DNA of 64,000 nucleotides from Gemmataceae bacterium (GTDB lineage: Bacteria; Planctomycetota; Planctomycetia; Gemmatales; Gemmataceae), in the NCBI GenBank assembly GCA_019636445.1, contig JAHBXO010000008.1, positions 62,001 to 126,000 of the forward strand, given 5' to 3'. The translations under genes and the position numbers were made by a program. Below are positions 18,557 to 29,552 of this stretch, in pieces. The notes under the pieces are model-generated. The model searched no databases. It worked only from the letters and a program-made list of their open reading frames with translations, and was not told the origin of the DNA. How positions within the stretch are numbered: the first letter of the stretch is position 1; each line of letters starts with the position of its first letter.

Positions 18557-18600
18557 GTTTCGTCGTCTCTTTAATACACACGTCAACACCGGCCGTTATG

Positions 18601-18653
18601 AAAGGCTACCTTTACTATAGACGGGAATCCGAGCCTTGCGAAAGGCTGCCTTG
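18601..18653. promoter_or_regulatory. Pair of AAAGG-N3-CCTTT sites upstream of fic
   Basis: AAAGGCTACCTTT (18601-18613) is a perfect 5+3+5 palindrome. AAAGGCTGCCTTG (18641-18653) matches it at 11 of 13 positions. The centres are 40 bp apart, about four helical turns. A third overlapping match, AGCCTTGCGAAAGGCT, lies between. The region is locally more AT-rich and lies between fic and the divergent sulfatase. An operator role is inferred. Confidence 0.55.
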
Positions 18654-18775
18654 CTTACGATTTACCCGATTGCCACACGTTGATACGGGCGAGAAGGCTT
18701 CCGGCTTTGGACGGCGTCGAGTTCGGGCGTGCGGTTACGCCTATAACACTCGCAATCCCTCCCCCGGAGTCCGCC

Positions 18776-20563
<1,788 letters not shown>

Positions 20564-20593
20564 AATCGGCCCCGGCGTAGGCCGGGGCCGATT
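20564..20593. terminator. Bidirectional terminator between convergent genes
   Basis: A 13-bp perfect stem (20564-20576 with 20581-20593, arm AATCGGCCCCGGC) and a 4-nt loop. It starts immediately after the sulfatase stop codon. On the minus strand it is followed by TTCATTTCG, serving the converging FG-GAP gene best. Confidence 0.75.
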
Positions 20594-20610
20594 CGCGGAT
20601 TCCCGTTCGA

Positions 20611-23600
20611 TCAGCCGACCCAGGCGCCGTTGGTGCTGGCGAAGTCGGCGTAGAGTACCTGGTCGTCGATCAGGTTCGGCACGTTGGCCGAATTCAGTTT
20701 GCCGCCCGAGAAGGTGCGGACGCGGGAGATATTTCCCGCCCCTTCGCCGACGATCAGGTCGGCCGTCGAGTCGCCATCGACGTTCTTCACGCTGACGCGG
20801 ACGCCGTTGCGGGAGGTCGGATCGAAGGCGAAGAAGTTGACGAGCGTGGTGGGAGCGGAAGGAGTCAGGACCAGCGATTTGGTCTCGAAGACCTGAACGC
20901 GGGGTCCGCCGCCGGGGCCGCCGCCGGCCACGATGTCGTCGAGGGCGTCGCGGTTGAAGTCGCCGCCGCCGACGTACACGCCATTGCGGAGCGTGAGTTC
21001 GAAGGCGAAGAAGTCGGTGATCCGCGAGATCTGGTTTTTGGAGGTGGCGACGCCGTCGAGAACCGAAATGCGGGGTCCGCCGCCGATGCCCGCGCCGGCG
21101 ATGATGTCGGGTACGCCATCGTCGAAGGAGGAACCAGCACCGGTACCGGTGATGGAGCCGATGAACCCGGTGGCGACCCGGACGCCGCCGCGGAAGGCCG
21201 GTTCGAAGATGAAGAAGTCCGCCATCGTATTGCCGGTCTGACCGCTGATCACTTTCACGCGCGGCCCGCCGCCCACGTCCGCGGCGACGACGATGTCGGC
21301 GAAGCCGTCGGAGTCGATGTCGGCCGCGGCGACGTTGAGGCCGCCGGTGAAGGTGGGTTCGAAGACGACAATGTCGCGGATGATCTTGCCGCTGGCGCCA
21401 TCGATGACGACGACGCGGGGCAGCAGTCCCGGCCCGGGCGCGATGATCATGTCGGGGGTGGCGTTGCCGTCGTTATTCACATCGGCGGTGGCGACGCGGA
21501 GTTCACCGGTGAAGCCGGGGAACGGGGTGAAGCGCGAGCCGAGCACGATTTCGTTGGAGCTGCCGAAGGTCACGTAAGACGCCGAAGCCTGCGAGCCGCC
21601 GGAGACCGCGCCGATGCGCGGCGCCTTCAGCGGCGGGTCGCCGCTGCCGCCGCCGGCGAGGGGCAGGATCGTCACGTAGACGTCGGTATTTCCGGGTGTG
21701 ATCGGGAACAACGTATCGAGGTTGGTGGACGAACTCGTGAAGACCACGCGGCCGTTCTGACCGATGTTGCCGACGAAGGCACCGAAGGACGCGCCGTTGC
21801 CGGTCGACGCGCCGTTGGCGATGGTGCTGATGTAGGCCGTCGTCTTGGTCGCCCGGTCGCGGAGGAGCACGTCGAGGGCGCCGTTCGTGTCGGAGGTCGT
21901 GGCGGCGGCGACGTAATCGGAGCCCGTGCTTTGGAAGGTCACGTAGCGCCCGTCGGGACCGATGAACGGTCGGACGGCGGCCTGGGTGCCGGTCTGCTTG
22001 CCGCTCGGGATCACGCTGACGACTTCGACGGCGTTGTTCGTCAGGTCCTTGACGAAGATGTCGTTGGCGTTGTTCGTGTCCTTGACCGTCGCGGCCGGGA
22101 AGATGTTGGACGACGTCGAGGTGAAGACGACGGCGCCCGCGCCCGCGCTGATCTGGTACGAGAGCGGATCGACGCGGTTGTTGATGATGTCGCCGATGGG
22201 CAGGATTCCGTTGCCCGGCGTCGTGAGCGAACCGTTGATGGCGGTCACGAGGATGGCGGTATCGGAGATTTCGCCGTTGACCCGGCGGAAGTAGAGTTCC
22301 TGCTGGCTGGGGTCGCCGCCGAAGCCGGTGACGATCTGGCTGCCGGCCGTGTTGCCGACGCTCGTGGTGAAGAGGACGGCGGAGGTATCGCTGCCGGCGA
22401 GGATGGAGTTCTGGGCGCGACCGCCGCCGGCACCGGAGGAATTCACCACGCCGGTGGTGGTCGTGTCGGAGCCGATCGTCACGAGGCGGACGAGGTTCGC
22501 GGGGTCGGTGGTGGAGCCGAACTGGGTCCACCAGACGTTTTCGCTGGTGCTGGCGGCATAGGTTCGTTTGGTCTGGGTGCCGCCGGCCTGGCTGCGGAGG
22601 TTGAGGGTGGCGGCGTCGACGTTGCTGACGAAGGTGGCGGTCAGGCCGTCGCCGCCGAGGTAACGGCCGGCGGGGTCGTAGCGGACTTGCGTGGTGCTCA
22701 GGGCGCCGAACGTGGTGAAGCCGGGCACGCGCGCCAGCACGGCGGTTTTACCCGTGGCGGTGTCGAAGTCCAGCACGAGCACGTCGCCGCTGAAGATCTT
22801 CGACATCACGGTCGTGAAGAAGAAACCGGTGTTTTCCGTGGTGGGCACGAACGTCGGCTGGCCGATGTCCGTGAGGTCGGTCATGAAGATGTCGGCGGTG
22901 GTGTCGCCGTTGTCGAACGCGAGGAACTCGGCACCGTTGGTATTGCGGATGACGCCGGCGAGCGGGGCCGGGAACGTGCGCTGCGGCAGGGCGTTCTGCG
23001 CGTTGTAGTTGGAAACGAACGAGACGCGGCTGCCGTCGGACGAGATCCCCGGATTGACCGAATCGACCCGTCGGCCGAACGCCTCGTTCGGATTACCCGC
23101 GTTGGCACCGTTGAAGAAGGTCCGGCTGACGAGCTTGGTGTCGCCCGTCTGCGCGGACCAGCGGAACACGTCGAAGGTCGAATTGCCGCGGTCCGGCGCC
23201 GTCGTGCGCGTGATGTCGGTGGAGTTCGGCGAGATGGCCTTGGTGATGTAGAGGCCGTCGATGAGGGCCGCGTCGAGCTTCGAGCTGAACGCGACGAACT
23301 TGCCGTCGGCGCTGAGGCGCGCCTCGCCGAACGAATCGACGCCGGGGATCGCCTTGCTGTAGGTGGTCTTGCGGTCGAAGTCGTAGCGCGTCAGGTTCGT
23401 CGTGCCGTCGATCAGCACCGTGGGCAGGTTCGTGACGAGCCGGATTTCGTTGGTGAGCAGGTCGGTCCAGAACAGGTCGTTGGTGCCCGGAATGTCGACC
23501 TGGCCCTGGATCAGGTCCGTCGCCGCGGACGAGAAGATCGCGTAGCGGCCGTCGTCGCTCATGTCGAGGACGGTCGCGGGGGCGTTGCCCGACCCCAGCA

Positions 23601-23742
23601 ACGTGGAGTTGCGGTCCACAAGACCGGCCGCCGGCACGCTGCGGTCTTCCAGATGCTGAACGGTCAGCCCGGCGGATTTGGGGCGGGCCGCCTTCTGCGG
23701 TTTGCCGGGGCGGAACAGGCTGGCGATCGACACGAACGGCAT
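20611..23742 (-). CDS. FG-GAP/TolB-type repeat protein with N-terminal LEDRSVPA motif
   Basis: A 1043-residue protein. The N-terminus is basic and lacks a clear hydrophobic signal; it carries LEDRSVPA at 31-38, a motif type shared with the proteins at 24306 and 45682. Residues about 50-700 hold TolB-like propeller repeats (SDDGRYAIFSS, SADGKFVAFSS, GPDGRYVTFQS). The C-terminal third has about five FG-GAP/VCBS units of about 60 residues, with acidic calcium-loop-like turns (DIDSDGFAD, DFNRDALDD) and GGGPRVKV strands. A cell-surface or extracellular adhesive role is likely by family; no enzymatic motif is seen. Confidence 0.75.
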   Translation of the reverse strand: MPFVSIASLFRPGKPQKAARPKSAGLTVQHLEDRSVPAAGLVDRNSTLLGSGNAPATVLDMSDDGRYAIFSSAATDLIQGQVDIPGTNDLFWTDLLTNEIRLVTNLPTVLIDGTTNLTRYDFDRKTTYSKAIPGVDSFGEARLSADGKFVAFSSKLDAALIDGLYITKAISPNSTDITRTTAPDRGNSTFDVFRWSAQTGDTKLVSRTFFNGANAGNPNEAFGRRVDSVNPGISSDGSRVSFVSNYNAQNALPQRTFPAPLAGVIRNTNGAEFLAFDNGDTTADIFMTDLTDIGQPTFVPTTENTGFFFTTVMSKIFSGDVLVLDFDTATGKTAVLARVPGFTTFGALSTTQVRYDPAGRYLGGDGLTATFVSNVDAATLNLRSQAGGTQTKRTYAASTSENVWWTQFGSTTDPANLVRLVTIGSDTTTTGVVNSSGAGGGRAQNSILAGSDTSAVLFTTSVGNTAGSQIVTGFGGDPSQQELYFRRVNGEISDTAILVTAINGSLTTPGNGILPIGDIINNRVDPLSYQISAGAGAVVFTSTSSNIFPAATVKDTNNANDIFVKDLTNNAVEVVSVIPSGKQTGTQAAVRPFIGPDGRYVTFQSTGSDYVAAATTSDTNGALDVLLRDRATKTTAYISTIANGASTGNGASFGAFVGNIGQNGRVVFTSSSTNLDTLFPITPGNTDVYVTILPLAGGGSGDPPLKAPRIGAVSGGSQASASYVTFGSSNEIVLGSRFTPFPGFTGELRVATADVNNDGNATPDMIIAPGPGLLPRVVVIDGASGKIIRDIVVFEPTFTGGLNVAAADIDSDGFADIVVAADVGGGPRVKVISGQTGNTMADFFIFEPAFRGGVRVATGFIGSITGTGAGSSFDDGVPDIIAGAGIGGGPRISVLDGVATSKNQISRITDFFAFELTLRNGVYVGGGDFNRDALDDIVAGGGPGGGPRVQVFETKSLVLTPSAPTTLVNFFAFDPTSRNGVRVSVKNVDGDSTADLIVGEGAGNISRVRTFSGGKLNSANVPNLIDDQVLYADFASTNGAWVG

Positions 23743-24305
23743 AACGACCTCGGCTGTGCGGTCTGGGGCGGCCGGGAGCTTCGCGGAATCGGACGCGCGG
23801 CCACTACCGATCCGACGTTTGGGCCGGACCGAAAGTTTGTCGGCGGCGGAATCTCCTCCGCCTCCGACGACTCTACACGCCCCCGTAAACTCCGGGAAGC
23901 AATCCTATCTGAAATCGGCGAACTCATGCTCCGCCACGAAAGTGTTTCCCGGCATTTCCCCGTCCGTTATTCCGGCGCGCTTTCGTCATCCTTCGAGTCC
24001 GTTCTGTTGGCATCCCGCGAAAACCCGTTCTAGGTGTTAGTGCAGTTACAATCGGACGAGTCACCGTAAGCCCCCAAGTGCGTCCCACCCGCACATCCCC
24101 CCCCGGGCCGAACCGGCGACCCGACCGCGGTCCCCCTAATCGCCGCGATCGTTCGATCCCCCGACCTGCGAACTTCACCCCCGCGCGCCGTCGCGCGGAC
24201 TCCCGGCTGAACCGTGCCGGACCGTGTCGCCGCGCCACCGCACGGCCTCGGTCCCCGTGCGCGCCGGGCCTGGGCCTCCCCGAACCACCGAACGAGTCGA
24301 GCGTC
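23743..24305. other. Divergent intergenic region between two FG-GAP genes
   Basis: The 563 bp separating two divergently read FG-GAP repeat genes. It is GC-rich with no convincing coding sequence, no long inverted repeat and no recognisable RNA. It must contain the promoters of both genes; I cannot place them. Confidence 0.5.
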
Positions 24306-26243
24306 ATGATGAGCCGCCGCCAACCGATGCTTTCACTGGAATCGCTCGATGCCCGCATCGTGCCCGCGCTCACGGTCCAGTTCAATTATTCGCTCGATGC
24401 TTCGGGCTTCTTCAGCGATCCCACCCGCCGCGCGGCGCTCGAAGCGGCGACTCAACAACTCGTCTCCCGGCTCGATGCCGATTTCGATCCGATCGTGCCG
24501 CACCTGGGGAACACTTGGGGTCTACTCCTCAACAGCCCGTCGTCGGGGCAGCAAGTCGAAATACCGAACCCGAGCATCCCGGCGAATACCATCGTGATCT
24601 ACGCCGGCGCCTACGACCTCGGCGGTGCCGAGGCCGGTGAAGGGGGCTTCGGCGGCTATCGGGCCGGCGGCGATTCCAACTGGCTGAACTCCATTCAGAC
24701 CCGCGGTACCACTGGATTTACGCTCTGGGGCGGTTCCCTCGCCTTCGACATCGATCAGAACTGGAATTTCACCTCGGCCCCGCCTTCCGCCGGCCAGGTC
24801 GATTTCTTTACTGTCGCGACCCACGAAATCGGCCACCTGCTCGGTTTCGGAACTGCGGATCAGTATTACCGATTGGTCTCCAACGGTTACTTCGTCGGCG
24901 CGAACGCGACGGCCGCCAACGGCGGCACGCCACCGCGCGTCTCCGCCGACCGCGCCCACTGGGCCCAGGGCACGCACGACGACGGCCACGAAACGTCGCT
25001 TCAGCCGATGATCGTCAACGGCCAGCGTTACGGATTCAGCGACCTCGATTACGCCGTGCTCCAGGATATCGGCTGGACGGTGCTGTCCACCGCGACCGGG
25101 CCGAACACGGGCACGGCACCGATCGTGTCCGCGCCGCCGGTCGGTTCGACCCCCGTCGTGCCGCCAATCGTGCCGCCTGTTGTGACCCCGACGGTCCCGA
25201 CCGTTCCGACCGTGCCGCCGACGATTCCCGCCGGGCAGGCCGCCATCACCTCCGACCTGATGGCGGTCAGCAAGCCCGATGGATCGGTGCAGATGTACCG
25301 CCTGAACTCGTCCGGCCAGACGGTGCCGGTCGGCGCGGCATACTATCCGTTCGGCGGATTCGGCGGCTCCGTCCGCACCACCACGGCCGACCTGAACGGG
25401 GACAAGACGCCCGATCTGGTGTTCGTCGCGGGGGCCGGTGCCGGCTCGCAGATCCGCGCCATCGACGGCAAGACCGGCGCGGACATCGGCGGAATCTTCT
25501 CCGCCTTCGAAGCCGGCTACACCGGCGGCCTGTTCGTCGCGACCGCCGATCTGAACGGCGACGGCCGGCAGGATGTGATCGTCTCGCCCGACCAGGGCGG
25601 CGGCGGCCGCGTCACCGCCTTCAGCTTCGCCAACGGCACGCCCCGCGTCATCGCCAACTTCTTCGGCATCGAAGACACGAATTTCCGCGGCGGCGCCCGC
25701 GTCGCCGCGGCCGACGTCGACGGCGACGGCAAAGCCGAAATCATCGTCGGTGCCGGCTACGGCGGCGGACCCCGCGTCGCCATCTTCGACGGACGAAGCC
25801 TCACCGGCACGCCCCGCAAGCTCGTGAACGACTTCTACGCCTTCGACGGCGTCGACCGCTCCGGTCTCCGGAATGGCATCTACGTCGCCGCCGGCGATCT
25901 CAACGGCGACGGCAAGGCCGAAGTCGTCTTCGGCGGCGGTCCCGGCGGCGGTCCCCGCGTCCTCGTCCTCGACGGCGCGCAACTCGCCCGCAACACCCAA
26001 TCGCCGATCGCCAACTTCTTCGCCTTCGGCGAGAACGAACGTGGCGGCGTCCGGCCGGCCATCAAGGATGTGGACAAGGACGGGAAACTCGACCTGCTCG
26101 TCGCCAGCGGCGAACGCGTCCCGGCCGCGCTCCGCGTGTTCATCGGCGCGGCCAGCGCCTGGACCGGCGGTGCCCCGGGTGTCGGCACCTATTCCGAACC
26201 GTTCGGCTTCAGCCCGCTCGCCGACGGCGTTTACGTCGGCTAA
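24306..26243 (+). CDS. Matrixin-like metalloprotease with FG-GAP repeats and N-terminal LDARIVPA motif
   Basis: A 645-residue protein. The start at 24306 (MMSRRQPMLS) is chosen because LDARIVPA follows at 14-21, as in the two other FG-GAP proteins; there is no ordinary signal peptide. Residues about 25-265 are a metallopeptidase with HEIGHLLGFGT and a C-terminal PMIVNGQRYGFSDLDYAVLQ segment ending in DIGW, like bacterial matrixins. A Pro/Thr/Val-rich linker (VPTVPTVPPT) leads to about five FG-GAP units (DLNGDGKAEV, GGGPRVLV). Zinc-dependent proteolysis outside the cell is likely; substrate unknown. Repeats start directly after the stop. Confidence 0.8.
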   Translation: MMSRRQPMLSLESLDARIVPALTVQFNYSLDASGFFSDPTRRAALEAATQQLVSRLDADFDPIVPHLGNTWGLLLNSPSSGQQVEIPNPSIPANTIVIYAGAYDLGGAEAGEGGFGGYRAGGDSNWLNSIQTRGTTGFTLWGGSLAFDIDQNWNFTSAPPSAGQVDFFTVATHEIGHLLGFGTADQYYRLVSNGYFVGANATAANGGTPPRVSADRAHWAQGTHDDGHETSLQPMIVNGQRYGFSDLDYAVLQDIGWTVLSTATGPNTGTAPIVSAPPVGSTPVVPPIVPPVVTPTVPTVPTVPPTIPAGQAAITSDLMAVSKPDGSVQMYRLNSSGQTVPVGAAYYPFGGFGGSVRTTTADLNGDKTPDLVFVAGAGAGSQIRAIDGKTGADIGGIFSAFEAGYTGGLFVATADLNGDGRQDVIVSPDQGGGGRVTAFSFANGTPRVIANFFGIEDTNFRGGARVAAADVDGDGKAEIIVGAGYGGGPRVAIFDGRSLTGTPRKLVNDFYAFDGVDRSGLRNGIYVAAGDLNGDGKAEVVFGGGPGGGPRVLVLDGAQLARNTQSPIANFFAFGENERGGVRPAIKDVDKDGKLDLLVASGERVPAALRVFIGAASAWTGGAPGVGTYSEPFGFSPLADGVYVG

Positions 26244-26335
26244 AGCCCGACGTTAGCCCGACGTTAGCCCGACGCGCCAGCGAGGGCGATTTCACGGAGA
26301 GCTGACTCGCCCTCGCTGGCGCGTCGGGCTCTAAC
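26244..26335. repeat. 11-bp tandem plus long inverted repeat after the matrixin gene
   Basis: AGCCCGACGTT is repeated head to tail from 26244 to about 26274. The last copy runs into a 26-bp arm (26264-26289) whose reverse complement returns at 26307-26334 with a 2-bp insertion. The same 26-bp arm occurs again at 32336-32361. The hairpin could also end transcription. Confidence 0.85.
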
Positions 26336-26368
26336 ACTAAGGCGTTCGGAACAACAGAGTTTCCCCAT

Positions 26369-26428
26369 CGTAGGACGGACTTCTAGTCCGTCTTTCCTGG
26401 CTCGGACGGACTAGAAGTCCGTCCTACG
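26369..26428. repeat. 22-bp inverted repeat
   Basis: Arms 26369-26390 and 26407-26428 are perfect reverse complements; each arm also contains a smaller internal palindrome (GGACTTCTAGTCC). It lies between the convergent matrixin and topA genes. The rest of 26244-26505 has no coding sequence. Confidence 0.85.
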
Positions 26429-26505
26429 AGAAATTCATCTCGTGCCGCTCGCCTAACACTTTCGCAGACCCGACCGACGACCGATGCGAGGCTTCGATCG
26501 TCGGA

Positions 26506-29388
26506 TCAGACTGCCGCCAGTTCCGCCTTCTGAATGGCCTCTTCGAGCGCGGGGTACATTTTCTTCGTCCCCTTGCACTTCGGATACTTCGTACAGCCGA
26601 GGAAGAACTTCCCGCCGAAGCGCGACTTCTGCAAGCGCATCGGTCCCTCGCACTCCGGGCAGGTGTCCGGGATGTCGACCTTCGGCATCTCCTTCTTCGG
26701 CGGCGGGGCCGGGATCTGATCCTTCAACTGCTCCTTCAACTCGGCCGTGAGGGCCTTGGCGTTGCGGCACTTCGGATAGGCGGTGCAGGCGAGGAACGGG
26801 CCGCGCGGGCCGCGCTTGATCGTCATCGGCGACTGGCACTTGTCGCAGTTGATCCCCGTCTCGACCGGCTTGGCCGGTTTGCCGTCGGGGCCCATGTCGA
26901 CGATGTTCTTGCACTTCGGATAGGCCGTGCAGCCGAAGAACGGCCCGCGGCTCCCTTCGCGCTTCGCCATCGGCGCGCCGCACTTCTCGCACTTGTATTC
27001 CGTCTCGACCGATGACAGCACCGGCTTGCCGTCGGGGCCGAAGTTCATGGTCGTCTTGCACTCCGGGTAGCCGGAACAGCCGAGGAACGGGCCGGTCTTG
27101 CCGACGCGCTTCAGCATGAACTTCCCGCACTTCGGGCACGGGATATCCGTGACCTCCGGCTCGACGACGCCGACGATGTACCGGCACGGGGCCGTCTCAT
27201 CCGCGTAGCCGGAGCAGCCGACGAACGGCTTCTTGGTCTTTCGCGAAATCAGTTCGAGCAGCGGTCGACCGCACTTCGGGCACTTCTCGCCCGTCTCGAT
27301 GCCGCCGCGGCGCTGGGGCATTTCCCCCTTTGCCGCTTCCAGTTCCTTGGCGAAGTCGCCCCAGAACTCGTTCAGCACCTGCTCGTACTGGAACTTGCCC
27401 GTTTCGATGTCGTCGAGTTCCTCTTCGAAGTGGCTCGTGAACTTGTAGTCCATGATCTTCGGGAAGTGGGCCTTGAGCAGCTCGGTGACGACCTTGCCGA
27501 GGCCGGTGGCGTGGAAGCGCCGGTCCTTCTGCATCACGTAGCCGCGGTCCTGGATCGTCTGGATGATGCTGGCGTAGGTGCTCGGCCGGCCGATGCCTTC
27601 CTTCTCGAGCATGCGCACGAGCGAGCCGTCGTTGAATCGCGGCGGCGGCTGGGTGAAATGCTGCGTGCTGAACAGGTCGAGTTTCGTAAGGGCCTGCTTT
27701 TCGGCGAGGTTCGGCAGTTCGGTATCTTCGCGCTTGCCGGGGGGCAGCACCTTCTGGTAGCCGTCGAACTTGAGGATGCGGCCGGTGGTGCGGAAGAGGC
27801 CCGGTCCGGCGGTGATCTCGACGTTCGTGACGGCGAAGATCGCGGGTGTCATCTGGCTGGCGACGAAGCGGTTGTAGATGAGCGTGTAGAGGCGCAGTTG
27901 GTCGGCGGCGAGGCCGAGCGATTGCGCCCGCTGCGGGGTCATCTCCACGTCCGTCGGCCGTACGCACTCGTGCGCCTCCTGCGCCGACTTGCCGCTGGCG
28001 TAGAAGTTCGGCTTCGGCGGGAGGTAGCGCTCGCCGTAGGCCGATTGGATGCGGCCGCGCACGGCGGTCAGGGCGTCCGCCGAGATGCGCGTGCTGTCGG
28101 TCCGCATGTAGGTGATGAGCGCGGTCGGTCCGAGGCCGGTCAGTTCCACGCCTTCGTAGAGCCGCTGGGCCGTGTCCATCGTCCGCTTGGCGGTGAAGCG
28201 CAGCCGCTGGTTCGCGTCCTGCTGCAACGTGCTCGTGGTGAACGGAGCCTTCGGCCGCGACTGCTGGTCCTTCTGCTCGACCTTCGTGATGACGAACGGC
28301 TTGTCGGCGAGATCCCTCAGCACGGCATCGATGTCGGCCTCGGACTTGAGCGCCGCGTCGGCGTCGTTCCACTTCGCCAGCTCGGCCGTGAACGCACCCT
28401 CCGGCGCATCCGGGATACCGGGCTTTTCCTCCTCGTCGTCCGCCGGCGTTTCGGCCCCCTCGGACGATTCGGGTTTCGCATCCGGCGCGGGTTCCGGCTT
28501 CTCGCCCTTCTTCTTCGCGAAGATCTTCGCCTTGGCCGGGTTCGCCGTCCACGCGACGCCGCTGCCCTCGGGCGTGAGCAGCGCCGTCAGCTTCCAGTAT
28601 TCCTCGCTCTTGAAGGCTTCGATCTCCAGCTCGCGTTCGACGATGAGGCGTACGGCGACGGACTGCACGCGGCCGGCGGAGAGGCCGTACTGCACCTTCT
28701 CGCCGAGCAGATTCGAGAGCGGGAAGCCGACGACGCGATCCATCGCCCGGCGCGCTTCCTGCGCCTTCACGCGATCCATGTTGATCGCTTCGGGGTGCGC
28801 GAGCGCGTTCTGGATGGCGGACTTCGTGATTTCCTGGAAGGTGATGCGGTAGGTGTTCGCCGGATCGAGTTGCAACTCGTCGGCGATGTGCCAGGCGATC
28901 GCTTCCCCTTCGCGGTCGGGGTCGCTCGCCAGCAGGACGCGGTTCGCCTTCTTCGCGGCGGCTTCGAGTTCGTTCAAAATCTCCTGCTGCGTCCGACGGC
29001 CGCGGCGGACCTTGTTCTTGCTGCCGGCGTCGACGACGTAGCGCAGTTTCCAGCCGTTCGCGATGTTGATGCCCTGCACTTCCTCGTCCTTGATCCCCTT
29101 CTTGTTGGTGGCGAGGTCGCGGACGTGGCCGTAGCTGGCGAGCACCTTGTAGTTGTTGCCGAGGTATTTGTTGATCGTCTTCGCTTTCGCCGGCGATTCG
29201 ACGATGACGAGGTCGTATTTCCCCGCGCCGCCGGCGGTCGGCGTGGAGCGCTTGGCGCGGGCCGCGACCGGTTCGACGGCGGTCGTCTCCTTGGCCTTGC
29301 GCGGCGCGGCCTTCTTCGCGGGCGCCTTCTTCGCGGGCGCCGCCTTCTTGGCTTTCGGTTCGGCGGGCTTCTTGCGTGGGGTGGGCAC
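26506..29388 (-). CDS. topA: DNA topoisomerase I with five C-terminal zinc ribbons
   Basis: About 960 residues of type IA topoisomerase, which relaxes negative supercoils. The GTG at 29386-29388 is the likely start, since GGGGAG lies 8 bp upstream and a Lys/Ala/Pro-rich basic tail follows (PAKKAPAKKAAPRK). The Toprim domain has LVIVESPAKAKTI and DPDREGEAIAWHI. The catalytic Tyr is in ALITYMRTDSTRI. A charged, low-complexity loop (about 290-345) interrupts the core. The C-terminus has five Cys4 ribbons (CPKCGRP, CPKCGKF, CEKCGAP, CDKCQSP, CPECEGP) instead of the three of E. coli. It is read divergently from 29553. Confidence 0.95.
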   Translation of the reverse strand: MPTPRKKPAEPKAKKAAPAKKAPAKKAAPRKAKETTAVEPVAARAKRSTPTAGGAGKYDLVIVESPAKAKTINKYLGNNYKVLASYGHVRDLATNKKGIKDEEVQGINIANGWKLRYVVDAGSKNKVRRGRRTQQEILNELEAAAKKANRVLLASDPDREGEAIAWHIADELQLDPANTYRITFQEITKSAIQNALAHPEAINMDRVKAQEARRAMDRVVGFPLSNLLGEKVQYGLSAGRVQSVAVRLIVERELEIEAFKSEEYWKLTALLTPEGSGVAWTANPAKAKIFAKKKGEKPEPAPDAKPESSEGAETPADDEEEKPGIPDAPEGAFTAELAKWNDADAALKSEADIDAVLRDLADKPFVITKVEQKDQQSRPKAPFTTSTLQQDANQRLRFTAKRTMDTAQRLYEGVELTGLGPTALITYMRTDSTRISADALTAVRGRIQSAYGERYLPPKPNFYASGKSAQEAHECVRPTDVEMTPQRAQSLGLAADQLRLYTLIYNRFVASQMTPAIFAVTNVEITAGPGLFRTTGRILKFDGYQKVLPPGKREDTELPNLAEKQALTKLDLFSTQHFTQPPPRFNDGSLVRMLEKEGIGRPSTYASIIQTIQDRGYVMQKDRRFHATGLGKVVTELLKAHFPKIMDYKFTSHFEEELDDIETGKFQYEQVLNEFWGDFAKELEAAKGEMPQRRGGIETGEKCPKCGRPLLELISRKTKKPFVGCSGYADETAPCRYIVGVVEPEVTDIPCPKCGKFMLKRVGKTGPFLGCSGYPECKTTMNFGPDGKPVLSSVETEYKCEKCGAPMAKREGSRGPFFGCTAYPKCKNIVDMGPDGKPAKPVETGINCDKCQSPMTIKRGPRGPFLACTAYPKCRNAKALTAELKEQLKDQIPAPPPKKEMPKVDIPDTCPECEGPMRLQKSRFGGKFFLGCTKYPKCKGTKKMYPALEEAIQKAELAAV

Positions 29389-29552
29389 CGGCGGATACTC
29401 CCCGCGAGGCGTTGTTGCGACCCGCGAATTCCGTACAATCGATTGTTCGGACGGCGTCAAAACTCCGTCACCGTAGTACAGCGATATACGGCCCGTCAAG
29501 GGACTAGCCAACGCCGCGGGGGAAATTCCCCGCCGCAAATCGAGGCAGGACA

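Noticed and set aside
24306-26243. Matrixin domain seems to lack the third zinc-binding His (HEIGHLLGFGT)
   Set aside because: Several bacterial matrixin-like proteins share HExxHxxGFGT, and the DIGW end is intact, so loss of activity is not supported.
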